This document shows positions 1 to 8,718 of a DNA stretch of 64,000 nucleotides, one piece after another. The DNA is taken from assembly GCA_031291415.1 (NCBI GenBank), contig JARLJB010000088.1, positions 16,849 through 80,848 of the forward strand, written 5' to 3'. The notes under the pieces are model-generated. The model was not told the DNA's origin. It searched no databases and was given only the letters and a program-made list of their open reading frames with translations. Within the stretch, counting starts at the first letter, position 1, and every line of letters starts with the position of its first letter. A program made the position numbers and the translations under genes. The DNA comes from Telmatospirillum sp. (lineage in GTDB: Bacteria; Pseudomonadota; Alphaproteobacteria; Rhodospirillales; Magnetospirillaceae).

Positions 1-1695
1 TGGAATTTTACTTGGTCGTCCACATTGATTGATGGGCTGATCATGTCCGGAGCAACGAACGTCGTAATGTCGCCCGGGGCTCAAGCCGCCCCATTGATGA
101 TGGCCTGCCGGGCCAACGCCAAAGCCAAAATCACCGTGATCATCGACGAACGATCGGCGGCCTTTTTTGCGCTGGGATTGGCTCGCGCCACCCAGACACC
201 GACGATCATTATCTGCACATCAGGTTCGGCCGTCGGCCAACTGTATCCGGCGATCATGGAGGCTGCCGCATCCCAGGTCCCGCTGATCATCCTGGCCGCC
301 GACCGCGCTCCTGAGAAACAGGATTGCGGAGCAGCCCAAGCGACAGATCAGATTCGTGTTTTCGGCATGCAGGTTCGCGCCGCGCACCACCTGCCGGTGC
401 CCGATGCCTCCATCGAGTCATTGCCATCGCTGGCGGCGCGCATCATCGAACAGAGCCTTTTCCCGAACCCGGGACCGGTCTATGTCAACCAACCGTTCCG
501 CGAACCGCTTTATGCCAAAACGCTAAGAAAATTCGCCTCTCCGAGGCTTGTGCCAATGACCTCGCAGCCCCTGCTGCAGGCGACCGACGACGACATACTG
601 CATGTCACCGATCGGGTCTCGGGGCGTCCCGGCCTGATCGTCTGCGGTTCACAGGAAATCGCTGGCGATTTCGCCATGGCGGTCCAATTCCTGGCCACGG
701 CCGCAGGAGCGCCGATCATCGCCGACCCCTTGAGCGGTTTACGTTTTGGGCCATCATGCCGGGACGGGCTGGTCAGTTGCGCCGACAGTCTGCCTCGCGC
801 TTTGGCGTTCGCTGACGATTGCCATCCCGAATGGGTCATCAGTTTCGGCGGTCCGCTGATCTCCCAGGCATTCTCGGCATGGCTCAAGAAAGAACCGGTC
901 GCCGACTATATCGTGGTCGACAACTCGCCACGGTGGACCGATCCGCTTAAACGAGCCACGCGGATGGTTCGCGCCGAACCTGCCGCCTTCTGCCGTGCCT
1001 TGGCCGGCCATGTCAGCCCCGCCCCCGCCGCCTGGCGTCAGCGCTTCGTGACCCTCGAGCAAAGGATCAGTACCACCCTCCGTCATGGCAAGGACGGCCT
1101 GCTGTGGGAAGCCCCGATAATTGCCAGTCTTCTGACCGCGGCCCCGGAAGGAGGCGCGATCTTCTCTGCCAATTCCATGAGCATCCGCGACTTCGACACC
1201 TTTTCGGGATCATCGGACAAACCGTTGCGCGTCCTGGGCAACCGAGGCGTCAACGGCATCGACGGCAGCATAGCGACGCTGCTTGGCATCGCCTCGCGCA
1301 GTGATCGAACCACCCTTGGCATGATCGGCGACGTTGCCTTTGCCCACGACATGGGAAGCCTGCAAATCGCCAACCACCTCGATGTCGTTCTGGTGGTCCT
1401 CAACAACGGCGGTGGCGGCATCTTCGATTACCAGGGAGCTGTCGAAACGCGGGAATATCTCGATTTTCTTTGCCCGCCAACGGTCGATGTCGCCGCCGTG
1501 GCCGGCGCTTGCCGTTGGCATTATTGGCGGGCCGATACCGCTGCCGATTTCGACAGCGCCCTTGGGAAAGCCATGTCGGCCAAAGGATGCCGGCTGATCG
1601 AAGCCGTCATCGACCGCAAAGCCAGCGTCGGACGGCATCACGCGTTCTGGAAAGATGTCAGCAAGACGACCGTTGCGACGGAGTCTGTTGCTTGA
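1..1695 (+). CDS. menD: MenD-like SEPHCHC synthase, 5'-truncated by window edge
   Basis: Thiamine-diphosphate enzyme of the MenD family, which in menaquinone synthesis joins 2-oxoglutarate-derived succinic semialdehyde to isochorismate. The frame is open to base 1 (reading W-S-S-T-L-I-D-G), so the true start is upstream; the TTG at 25 is not a convincing start. Family landmarks are visible: SPGAQAAPL, DERSAAFFALGLA and CTSGSAVGQLYPA near the N terminus, ADRAPEKQDCGAAQATDQ, and near the C terminus NRGVNGIDGSIATLLG, the GDVAFAHD diphosphate-binding stretch and LNNGGGGIF. About 565 codons are present, near the full family length. No other men gene is visible. A menaquinone or isochorismate role is family knowledge; acetolactate-synthase-like enzymes are a less likely alternative. 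Confidence 0.8.
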   Translation, partial: WNFTWSSTLIDGLIMSGATNVVMSPGAQAAPLMMACRANAKAKITVIIDERSAAFFALGLARATQTPTIIICTSGSAVGQLYPAIMEAAASQVPLIILAADRAPEKQDCGAAQATDQIRVFGMQVRAAHHLPVPDASIESLPSLAARIIEQSLFPNPGPVYVNQPFREPLYAKTLRKFASPRLVPMTSQPLLQATDDDILHVTDRVSGRPGLIVCGSQEIAGDFAMAVQFLATAAGAPIIADPLSGLRFGPSCRDGLVSCADSLPRALAFADDCHPEWVISFGGPLISQAFSAWLKKEPVADYIVVDNSPRWTDPLKRATRMVRAEPAAFCRALAGHVSPAPAAWRQRFVTLEQRISTTLRHGKDGLLWEAPIIASLLTAAPEGGAIFSANSMSIRDFDTFSGSSDKPLRVLGNRGVNGIDGSIATLLGIASRSDRTTLGMIGDVAFAHDMGSLQIANHLDVVLVVLNNGGGGIFDYQGAVETREYLDFLCPPTVDVAAVAGACRWHYWRADTAADFDSALGKAMSAKGCRLIEAVIDRKASVGRHHAFWKDVSKTTVATESVA

Positions 1696-1762
1696 CTCTG
1701 ACAACGAATAAACACGCCGGCGCCGCAACGCTGGTTACTCTTGTAAGAAACAAGGACTAAAA

Positions 1763-3451
1763 ATGACGCTATCGCTTCGCACGATGCCTATCGTATTTCG
1801 AGTAGCACTCATAGCAGTTTTGGCATTTATAGTTACAATCATCAATCTATTTTGCCAGATGACGGTTCTTTCCGAGAAGATCCACGACGCCAGGCTCGAA
1901 CAGGTGAAAGCAGCGGTCGACAGCGGTTATTCCATCGCCGCCGGTTATGCCCGCAAGGCACAAAGCGGTGAGATGACGCCTGAAGCGGCTCAGGAAGCGG
2001 CCAAGGCGGCGGTCGGGACCATTCGCTACGCCGGCGACAATTATCTTTTCATCCAGAATTTCGACGGCATCTCGCTGATGAACCCCTTCTCGCAATCCAA
2101 CGTCGGCAAGGATGTGAGCGGAGCAGAGGACAGCAACGGCTTTCATTATGTTCGCGCCATGGGCGAACTTGCCAAAAGCCGGGGCGAGGGTGTGATCGAA
2201 TATTGGTGGCACAAGCCCAATGAGACTGCCCCGGAACCCAAACTGACCTACGTCAAGGCCATTCCCCAATGGAACTGGTTTATCGCCTCGGGCGTCTATG
2301 TCGACGACATCCGCGACGCGGTCCATGCCGCCTGGTTTGAATTCGGCGCCATTGCCCTGGTCGAACTGCTGGTGCTTGGTCTTGCCAGTTTCGCCATTGC
2401 GCGAGCCATCGCCAATCCGATTCAAAAGTTGACCGAGACGATGCGCCAATTGGCCGACGGCGAACTCTCGACCGAAGTCGTTACAGACCAGGGCGCCGAG
2501 ATCGGCGCGATGCAAGCGGCCACCCAGGTCTTCAAAGAAAACTCCCAGCGCGCCGAGGCGCTGGCCGCCGAACGAAACGCGAGCCAGGAAAAACGCGAGG
2601 CCCGTGTCCAGGCCATCGATTCCCTGACCAGCAGCTTCGATCAGACGATCGGCGGAACTCTTGAGACCGTGGCAAGCAACTCGGCCCAATTGAATGCCAC
2701 GGCTCGGACGATGTCGACCACCGCCGAACAAACCAATCGGCAGGTCGTTATCGTCGCGTCCGCCACCGAACAGGCCTCCGCCAGCGTCCAGACCGTCGCC
2801 ACCGCCGCCGAGGAATTGTCGGCTTCGATTCGGGAAATCGGACGACAGGTGGAACAGTCCAGCCATATTTCCCAGATGGCCTCCGACGAGGCCGACCGGA
2901 CCAACACCACCGTCAAGGGACTGGCGGAAAGCTCAGCCAGCATCGGCGAAGTCATCAAATTGATCAACGACATCGCCAGTCAGACAAACCTCCTGGCCTT
3001 GAATGCCACCATCGAGGCGGCGCGGGCCGGCGATGCCGGCAAGGGTTTTGCCGTTGTCGCCGGCGAAGTCAAAAATCTGGCCAACCAGACCGCCCGGGCC
3101 ACCGAGGAAATCTCGGTTCAGATCGGTGCGGTGCAGACAGCCACGCACGAAGCCGTCACAGCGATAGGCGGTATTGTCGGGCGTATCGAGGAAATCAAAC
3201 AGATTGCCTCGGCGATCGCCTCGGCGGTCGAAGAACAATCTGCCGCCACCTCGGAAATCGCCCGCAATGTCCAACAGGCTGCGGTGGGGACCGAACAGGT
3301 TTCCAGCAATATCGGCACCGTGTCGGCCGCCGCCGCCGAGACTGGATCGGCCGCCACGCAGGTATTGTCATCGGCCGAAGAGCTGTCACGCGAAGCCGAG
3401 GACTTAAGAAAAACCGTCGCCAATTTCCTGCAGGAGGTTCGGGCGGCCTAG
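1763..3451 (+). CDS. methyl-accepting chemotaxis protein, single-Cache sensor
   Basis: Transmembrane chemoreceptor of 562 residues. An N-terminal membrane segment (about residues 8-32) is followed by a periplasmic single-Cache domain (about 35-190; strings YLFIQNFDG and [12 protein letters not shown] are typical). A second membrane segment lies at about 193-215, then a HAMP domain (about 215-268) and the cytoplasmic signalling helices. The CheA/CheW hairpin tip is seen as [21 protein letters not shown] with following [19 protein letters not shown]. The ATG at 1763 follows an AAGGAC ribosome site. It stands alone, with no che genes nearby, so the ligand cannot be guessed; single-Cache receptors commonly sense small carboxylates. 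Confidence 0.93.
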   Translation: MTLSLRTMPIVFRVALIAVLAFIVTIINLFCQMTVLSEKIHDARLEQVKAAVDSGYSIAAGYARKAQSGEMTPEAAQEAAKAAVGTIRYAGDNYLFIQNFDGISLMNPFSQSNVGKDVSGAEDSNGFHYVRAMGELAKSRGEGVIEYWWHKPNETAPEPKLTYVKAIPQWNWFIASGVYVDDIRDAVHAAWFEFGAIALVELLVLGLASFAIARAIANPIQKLTETMRQLADGELSTEVVTDQGAEIGAMQAATQVFKENSQRAEALAAERNASQEKREARVQAIDSLTSSFDQTIGGTLETVASNSAQLNATARTMSTTAEQTNRQVVIVASATEQASASVQTVATAAEELSASIREIGRQVEQSSHISQMASDEADRTNTTVKGLAESSASIGEVIKLINDIASQTNLLALNATIEAARAGDAGKGFAVVAGEVKNLANQTARATEEISVQIGAVQTATHEAVTAIGGIVGRIEEIKQIASAIASAVEEQSAATSEIARNVQQAAVGTEQVSSNIGTVSAAAAETGSAATQVLSSAEELSREAEDLRKTVANFLQEVRAA

Positions 3452-3778
3452 GGTCGCCCGCGATCTTCCGTATGAATTCGTAAGAACTCTCCACCTCCTT
3501 CGGCTTTCGGGCGTGATGACATTTCACCGCGTCATGCTCGAAAGCCCCCAGCTATCGCCGGCAGATGTCGAGGATTTCCCCATTTCGGCCGGCCCTCGCC
3601 GTCGGCGAATCCCCCCTCCCATTTCGCCAAATCCGGAACAAACCGGCTTGATCCGCGCCGGAAATTGGCATATTGGTCCAACCATTGATCCATTATACCT
3701 CTATGCCGATATGCAGTTCTGGCAGAGGGTACGGCGCCCAGGCGCCCAAACGGGATTGGATGAATAAGGAGCGTCATC
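3452..3778. other. intergenic region, likely uxuA promoter
   Basis: No convincing gene between the chemoreceptor and uxuA; the short frame across 3513-3767 lacks family-like features. The last 110 bases are more AT-rich and hold a GntR-type palindrome and a TATACC-like -10 at about 3694-3699. An AAGGAG ribosome site at 3766-3771 serves the GTG start at 3779. Confidence 0.5.
3674..3684. promoter_or_regulatory. FCD/GntR-type operator candidate
   Basis: TGGTCCAACCA is a perfect 4-bp inverted repeat around 3 bases and matches the TGGT-N3-ACCA form used by FadR/UxuR/LldR-like regulators of the FCD subfamily. It lies 95 bases before uxuA, and a gene for a regulator of just that family lies downstream of uxuA. 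Autologous control is inference. Confidence 0.45.
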
Positions 3779-4834
3779 GTGAAAATGTCCTTCCGCTGGT
3801 ACGGCGACACCGACCCGGTGTCCCTTGATTACATCCGCCAGATTCCTGGCATGCATGGAATTGTCTCGGCCATTTACGATGTTCCAGTCGGCGAGATCTG
3901 GCCGGTGGAAAAGATCCGGGCCATGAAAGCGACGATCGAAGCGCACGGCCTTGCCTTCGAAGTGATCGAATCGGTCCCGGTGCATGAGGACATCAAGCTC
4001 GGCAAGCCCAGCCGTGACCGCCTGATCGCCAACTACCAGCAATCCATCCGCAATCTCGGTCAGTGCGGACTCAAGGTCATCTGCTACAACTTCATGCCGG
4101 TGTTCGACTGGACGCGCACGACGCTCGCCAAGAAATTGGCCGATGGATCGACAGCGTTGGCATTCAGTACCGAAGAAGTGGAGAAAATCGACGTCAGCAA
4201 AGGTATTTCCCTGCCTGGTTGGGACGCCAGTTACAAACCCGACGAATTGAAGGCATTGCTGGCCGAATACGCCAAGGTCGATGAGGAAACGCTCTGGAAG
4301 CATCTTGAGTACTTCCTTAAGGCTATCGTTCCCGTCGCCGAAGAAGCCGGCATCCAGATGGCCATCCATCCGGACGATCCGCCGCGCCCCATTTTCGGCC
4401 TGCCGCGCATCGTGAAAAACCGAAACGATCTCGCCCGTCTGCTGAAGATCGTCGACACCCCGGCCAATGGCCTGACCCTTTGCTCCGGCTCACTTGGCGC
4501 CGGTCCGGAAAACGACGTCGAAGCCATGGTCCGCGAATTCGGCGCCCAGGGTCGCATCCACTTCGCCCATCTCCGCAATGTCAAAGTCAACGCCCGCGGC
4601 GATTTCGAGGAAACCGCGCATAAGTCCGAATGCGGTTCGCTCGACATGGCGGCCATCGTCAAGGCTTACCATGACGTTGGTTTCGGCGGTTATGCCCGCC
4701 CGGACCACGGACGGATGATCTGGGGCGAAACCGGCAAGCCCGGCTATGGCCTTTATGACCGGGCTCTGGGCGCCGTCTATCTGAACGGCCTGTGGGAAGC
4801 CATTGACCGCTTTGCCTCGAAAGGCGCGAACTGA
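3779..4834 (+). CDS. uxuA: mannonate dehydratase
   Basis: UxuA-family mannonate dehydratase (EC 4.2.1.8), which dehydrates D-mannonate to 2-keto-3-deoxygluconate in hexuronate breakdown. The 351-residue product matches the family length. It starts with the family-typical MKMSFRWYG, followed by [52 protein letters not shown] and [14 protein letters not shown], consistent with the metal-dependent TIM-barrel fold. The GTG at 3779 is chosen because it gives the conserved MKM opening and has AAGGAG 8 bases upstream. It is followed by an FCD-GntR regulator gene and a transporter gene, as in many hexuronate loci. Confidence 0.95.
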   Translation: MKMSFRWYGDTDPVSLDYIRQIPGMHGIVSAIYDVPVGEIWPVEKIRAMKATIEAHGLAFEVIESVPVHEDIKLGKPSRDRLIANYQQSIRNLGQCGLKVICYNFMPVFDWTRTTLAKKLADGSTALAFSTEEVEKIDVSKGISLPGWDASYKPDELKALLAEYAKVDEETLWKHLEYFLKAIVPVAEEAGIQMAIHPDDPPRPIFGLPRIVKNRNDLARLLKIVDTPANGLTLCSGSLGAGPENDVEAMVREFGAQGRIHFAHLRNVKVNARGDFEETAHKSECGSLDMAAIVKAYHDVGFGGYARPDHGRMIWGETGKPGYGLYDRALGAVYLNGLWEAIDRFASKGAN

Positions 4835-5067
4835 CCCCAAGCGGGCCGATCGCGGCGAGCCACGTCACCTGATCCTGTTGCGGTCGGAACTCCGATGGGA
4901 CGAGACAACCACCATCCATCAGAGTTTTGGCCGCACGGTCACAAAACCGGGGATCGGTAACACCTGGAAACCACACTTCCGGCTTGACCGGAGAACACCA
5001 ATCGGCCGAAGTTGGCGCCAAGAGATGTTCCTCCTCCCGCTTTTTTCTTCGTTTGTCAGGTCTCGCC

Positions 5068-5790
5068 ATGCCCCGCGGAAGTAAGACTGCCACAGAACAG
5101 TCACCCGAACTGCCGGTATTGCAGTCGCAACGCCTTTACAAGCAGATTGCCGAGGTCTTGGAAGGACGCATCAGGTCGGGGGCCTTTCCGCCCGGCAACT
5201 ATCTTCCGCCGGAACGGATTCTTGCCCATCAGATGGGCGTAAGCCGCACCTCGGTGAGAGAGGCGTTGATTGCCCTTGAGGTCAAAGGTCTGGTGGTTAT
5301 CCGCGTCGGCGATGGAGTGCAGGTTTGCGAACCCGCCACGGTCGGCGTGGTCCATGAATTGGCTGGCGAACGCAGCGCCTTGGAGCAGCTGCAGGCCAGA
5401 AGCCTGATAGAGGGGGAAATTGCCGCCTTGGCGGCAAAAAACGCTTCAGCGGAGCATCTGAACGACCTCGATATCGCCCTGAACGCGATGGATCGATCAT
5501 TTTCCGATCCGGCGCAGTTTCTCAATGCCGATCATAATTTCCACGTCGCCATGGCCGTCGCTGCGGGCAATCAGGTTCTTCTTGATCAGCTGGAACATCT
5601 TTGGGCGCTCCGTTATCAGCCGACATTCCTGAAATTCGAAGAGCATTATTCCAATGACGCCCGCGAACAGCTGGCCGTTTTCGACGATCATCGCAAGATC
5701 GTCGCAGCAATTCGCAGCGGCAACCCCAACCGGGCACGTTCGGCGGTAAGACAACATCTGAAACGTGTGGTGAAAAACTTCATGAAATGA
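5068..5790 (+). CDS. FCD-subfamily GntR transcriptional regulator
   Basis: DNA-binding regulator of about 240 residues. The N-terminal winged helix-turn-helix (about residues 18-85) shows YKQIAEVLEGRIRSGAFPPG, LPPERILAHQMGVSRTSVRE and ALEVKGLVVIRVGDGVQV, typical of GntR proteins. The C-terminal all-helical FCD effector domain contains the ligand/metal-site pattern around D-H-N-FH (residues about 152-156) and later histidines. ATG at 5068 is chosen because the upstream open extension has no domain content. Its position after uxuA suggests a UxuR/ExuR-like sensor of uronate intermediates; that role is inference from neighbourhood. Confidence 0.88.
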   Translation: MPRGSKTATEQSPELPVLQSQRLYKQIAEVLEGRIRSGAFPPGNYLPPERILAHQMGVSRTSVREALIALEVKGLVVIRVGDGVQVCEPATVGVVHELAGERSALEQLQARSLIEGEIAALAAKNASAEHLNDLDIALNAMDRSFSDPAQFLNADHNFHVAMAVAAGNQVLLDQLEHLWALRYQPTFLKFEEHYSNDAREQLAVFDDHRKIVAAIRSGNPNRARSAVRQHLKRVVKNFMK

Positions 5791-5802
5791 ATGCGGTCTT
5801 CC

Positions 5803-5819
5803 GACGAAACCCTTTCGTC
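5803..5819. terminator. short hairpin between convergent genes
   Basis: GACGAAA-CCC-TTTCGTC forms a perfect 7-bp stem between the GntR gene and the stop of the convergent AEC transporter gene. The stem is AT-leaning and has no clean T-run, so termination in either direction is only plausible. Confidence 0.3.
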
Positions 5820-6747
5820 AGGACCTCATGAGCAACAGCAGCAGCGACATCGTCACCGCCGATGCCACGGTGGTCAGCAAGACGGTACCGGCGGAATTGG
5901 CGGTATAGAGATCGAACCGCTTGGCCAAAACGAACGTGTTGACCCCCGTCGGCATCGCCGCCAACGTCGTGCTGACCGCCACCTGCAACCGATCAAGCCC
6001 GAAAACATGCGCGGCCAAAAACCAAATCAGGGCCGGCATGACGATTGCCTTGATCACGCTGACGCCCAGGATTTCGCCCAAATACGGTCCGATCCGGAGA
6101 GTCGTCAGCGTTGCCCCCATCATGAAAAGGGCGCAGGGCGAGGCCGCCGTCGATAAAAGGCGAAGCGTCGTCTCGATCGGACCGGGAAGTCCAAGGCCGG
6201 TCATGCGCCACAAGGCGCCCGCCACCACCGACATGATGATCGGGTTTCGCACCGTCGACCGCAGGGTTTTGACAAAGACGTCCGATATCCGCGTTCCTCG
6301 ATTCCGTCCGACTTCGACGAACACGGTCGCCAGGGTCAGCATTACCAGCGAGTGAAAGGCGGTGATCATGGTCAGGATATGCAGGCCGCGCGGACCGAAG
6401 GCGCCCTGGACCAGCGGCACTCCCATCAACACGGTGTTCGAATAAGTCGCGTTGAGGGCGAACAACCCCATTTCCGGCAGCCTATGCCGCCGCCAGGCAA
6501 GCGCCAACACGGCGCTTGCGAAGAACAAAGCGACACATCCGATAAAATAGGCATAGATCACAGCGAAGCGGATCGGCTCGCCTTCGACGGCGATACTTTG
6601 AAAAAGAAGTGCCGGAATGGTGAAATCGACAACGAAGCGGGAAAGTCCCTCCAAGGCTCCCGCCTTCAGTCCACCGCGCCACGCCGAAAGATACCCCAAC
6701 ACGACCAGCGCCATCATCGGCAAGATGACGGACAAAACCGCTTGCAT
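5818..6747 (-). CDS. AEC-family (auxin efflux carrier-like) transporter
   Basis: Integral membrane transporter of 309 residues with about ten hydrophobic segments split around a central loop, the usual AEC layout. Recognisable stretches are VVDFTIPALLFQSIA near the first helices, NTVLMGVPLVQGAFG in the N-terminal half, and the C-terminal ATLAAMPTGVNTFVLAKRF with the family PxGxN-type motif. The ATG at 6747 is preceded by GAGGGG. Bacterial members move carboxylates such as malate or malonate; given adjacent uxuA, uptake or efflux of an organic or sugar acid is possible but not shown. Confidence 0.9.
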   Translation of the reverse strand: MQAVLSVILPMMALVVLGYLSAWRGGLKAGALEGLSRFVVDFTIPALLFQSIAVEGEPIRFAVIYAYFIGCVALFFASAVLALAWRRHRLPEMGLFALNATYSNTVLMGVPLVQGAFGPRGLHILTMITAFHSLVMLTLATVFVEVGRNRGTRISDVFVKTLRSTVRNPIIMSVVAGALWRMTGLGLPGPIETTLRLLSTAASPCALFMMGATLTTLRIGPYLGEILGVSVIKAIVMPALIWFLAAHVFGLDRLQVAVSTTLAAMPTGVNTFVLAKRFDLYTANSAGTVLLTTVASAVTMSLLLLLMRS

Positions 6748-6784
6748 CGTCGCCCCTCATGATCAAGGACATCGGAAACATCCA

Positions 6785-6825
6785 ATACCAAGTCTCGATG
6801 AGTCATCCTCATCGAGACTTGGTAT
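6785..6825. repeat. perfect 18-bp inverted repeat (REP-like palindrome)
   Basis: Arms ATACCAAGTCTCGATGAG (6785-6802) and its exact complement (6808-6825) flank the loop TCATC. It sits between the hydrolase stop and the AEC start, both on the minus strand, so it could terminate hydrolase transcription, but there is no T-run. The outer TTATACCAAGT string (read on the minus strand) recurs beside a second palindrome at 63861-63896 near an IS110-type element, suggesting a dispersed repeat. Confidence 0.75.
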
Positions 6826-6843
6826 AAGACGTGGGGCGGCAGT

Positions 6844-7815
6844 CTATTTCAAAATGCCATTTGATTTCATCCAATCGATCGCCAAATTCGGCCATGCCGA
6901 AACTGGCAACTGGCGCGTATCACGGATGCCAAATCCATGGCCGCCATCCTTGAATATATGCAACTCGGCTTGAACGCCGACTTTCTTCAGGCCCTGGAAA
7001 TAACGGATGGCATTTTCCGATGGCACAAACGGATCATCGTCGGCCAAAACGATGAATGTCTTCGGAGAGTCTTTGGTGATGTGAAGATCTGGAGAATAGG
7101 CGGCGATTCGTTCGGCCGAGGGATCCTTTCCCAATAGATTGTCCCGCGTTTCAAGATGCGTATAGCCGGTCTCCATGGTTACCACGGGATATAACAACAG
7201 CAGAAAATCCGGTCTCGCAGAAAGCTTGTCGGCATCGTCCTGCGCCTCGTAAACCTTCTTGTCAAATTCCGCCCCGACCGATGCCGCCAGATGTCCGGCG
7301 GCGGAAGCCCCCAGCAGTCCGATGCGATTGGGGTCGAGCCCCCATTCCTTGGCATGTTGCCGGACCACGCGAATGGCTCGCTGACCATCCTGCAAGGGAA
7401 CATCGGCGCCGTTCGCGTGCCCCTCGCCCGGCAGCCGGTATTGCAGCAAGAACACGGTGACGCCATAGGGATTGAGCCAGCGCGCCATTTCGGCGGCTTC
7501 CTTGTCCAAGACAATTCGCCCATAGGCGCCTCCCGGCGCGGCAATCACGGCGACACCGTTTGGTCTGTCGGGAACAAATGCCGTAAGATTGGGGCGGGTA
7601 ATTCCGGTCACCACGCGATCCGGCCAGAAGGGAACCTTGCTGCGCTCGGTCACCGTCAATTGAGCGGGAGAGCCTTGCGACCCCGGCCCGACACCGTCGG
7701 CGGGCCAAAGATTGATAACCGATTGCGTCTTGATCGACTCCGCATTGGCAACGACCGAACTCATCAGTAACGACGCCACGATACCTCCCCAAAAAAGCAT
7801 TTTTGCTTTCGCCAT
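6844..7815 (-). CDS. secreted alpha/beta hydrolase (esterase/lipase-like)
   Basis: Predicted exported serine hydrolase of 323 residues, resembling acetylxylan- or carbohydrate-esterase-like members of the alpha/beta fold. A signal peptide is visible at residues 1-26 (hydrophobic core followed by VVANA-ES). The oxyanion region is APGGAYG, the nucleophile elbow GASAAGH carries the catalytic Ser, the acid is probably in LADDDPFVP and the His in KDGGHGFG. The ATG at 7815 is preferred over upstream in-frame starts because it begins the signal peptide and follows AGGGGAGC. Downstream on the same strand is the AEC transporter. A role in de-esterifying plant cell-wall sugars would fit the hexuronate genes but is inference. 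Confidence 0.85.
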   Translation of the reverse strand: MAKAKMLFWGGIVASLLMSSVVANAESIKTQSVINLWPADGVGPGSQGSPAQLTVTERSKVPFWPDRVVTGITRPNLTAFVPDRPNGVAVIAAPGGAYGRIVLDKEAAEMARWLNPYGVTVFLLQYRLPGEGHANGADVPLQDGQRAIRVVRQHAKEWGLDPNRIGLLGASAAGHLAASVGAEFDKKVYEAQDDADKLSARPDFLLLLYPVVTMETGYTHLETRDNLLGKDPSAERIAAYSPDLHITKDSPKTFIVLADDDPFVPSENAIRYFQGLKKVGVQAELHIFKDGGHGFGIRDTRQLPVSAWPNLAIDWMKSNGILK

Positions 7816-8340
7816 TTTTGCTCCCCTTGAACGTCTGAACCACATCATCGATCTGCACTGCAAAGATATCTCGACAGTGCACACGCAGGACTAAAATAAT
7901 GACTCTTTTCCGGTCTCAGAGACACTGGAGCGCGTTGTCAGTTACGCCAAAGGTTCGTCGGCGAGCGTCTGAGGTTGTAAAAAATTAGTGGCTCCACGCT
8001 GGTGAGGGGCCGAAGTCGAAAGCAAGTAATTTTGCCGCCTTGCGGCGAACACCGGCGCAGAGGCTGGTGCCCCGATGGCTTAAAAAAAATCGGTGTCTCC
8101 GTGGTGAAATATCGACCAGAGATAGGCTTGTCTAGTTTGATAAGTTTCGATCGTCTTCGTGGTTAAGCGACAAATGATGGTAGTCACGAATTGCCGTAGA
8201 AAATAAATTCACCATGGAGACAAGGGAGATCACAGAGGAGTCGCATTGCGCTTCGGCACCTCTTAAGCTTTGTGTTCTTGATTCCTTGGTGGTTCAACAA
8301 AATATCGTCCACACAGGAATGATCAGGACAAGCCTCAAAA
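7816..8340. other. gene-free intergenic region with imperfect inverted repeats
   Basis: About 525 relatively AT-rich bases without a supportable gene. It should hold the hydrolase promoter at its left end. It also holds TGTCTCCGTGGTGAA (8094-8108) and its near-complement TTCACCATGGAGACA (8208-8222), one mismatch in 15, followed by CACAGAGGAG-like and CTTGGTGGTTC-like strings that resemble short degenerate intergenic repeats. Confidence 0.5.
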
Positions 8341-8622
8341 TTATTTGCAGGAATATGTGGCACAATAGTTTAGCTGCTTGCTGACGCACTCATGACTGGA
8401 ACCACCGCGTGATTGCATCTCTGCTGTTTTGGCATATTTCGAGCAATATTTATTCGCGGCAGCGATCGCGCTGCTGGGCATGATTCCATTGGAATCATAG
8501 ATAACGACGTAGCTATCGTCCCCCTCGACAACCTGCGGCGCGAAATAACCGATATCATTGAGGCCGCTACAGGCCGACGTCAGCATAACCAGTCCTATGG
8601 CAAGCCCGATTTTCATCACCAT
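8341..8622 (-). CDS. small hypothetical lipoprotein
   Basis: A predicted 93-residue lipoprotein of unknown function. The start MVMKIGLAIGLVMLTSAC gives a short signal peptide ending in a lipobox (LTSA-C), so the mature protein would be lipid-anchored at the cysteine. The mature part has four further cysteines (KYC, HEC, NYC, YSC), which could form disulfides. The ATG at 8622 is chosen because GGAG lies 9 bases before it; the upstream in-frame extension adds a charged segment ahead of the signal. It lies just downstream of the porin gene on the same strand, but a strong terminator separates them. Confidence 0.7.
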   Translation of the reverse strand: MVMKIGLAIGLVMLTSACSGLNDIGYFAPQVVEGDDSYVVIYDSNGIMPSSAIAAANKYCSKYAKTAEMQSRGGSSHECVSKQLNYCATYSCK

Positions 8623-8680
8623 CTTCGTTTCTCCGCACCACCGCTGCAGCCAGTCTGACGGCACCGGCCGTCATGGGAGA

Positions 8681-8707
8681 AGTGCCCCAGAAAAGATCTG
8701 GGGCACT
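8681..8707 (-). terminator. Rho-independent-type terminator of the porin gene
   Basis: On the minus strand AGTGCCCCAGA and TCTGGGGCACT form a perfect 11-bp stem around TCTTT, starting 11 bases after the porin stop and followed by TCTCCC. Strong stem, weak T-tract. Confidence 0.75.
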
Positions 8708-8718
8708 GTGGTTCGATA

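Noticed and set aside
1..1695. Reading the first gene as acetolactate synthase
   Set aside because: The RGVNGIDGS and NNGGGGIF regions and the N-terminal SPGAQ/ERSAAFFALGLA strings are MenD-type, and no ilvN-like gene follows.
3513..3767. 84-codon plus-strand frame before uxuA
   Set aside because: Pro/Arg-rich translation, no ribosome site, and it covers the likely uxuA promoter and operator.
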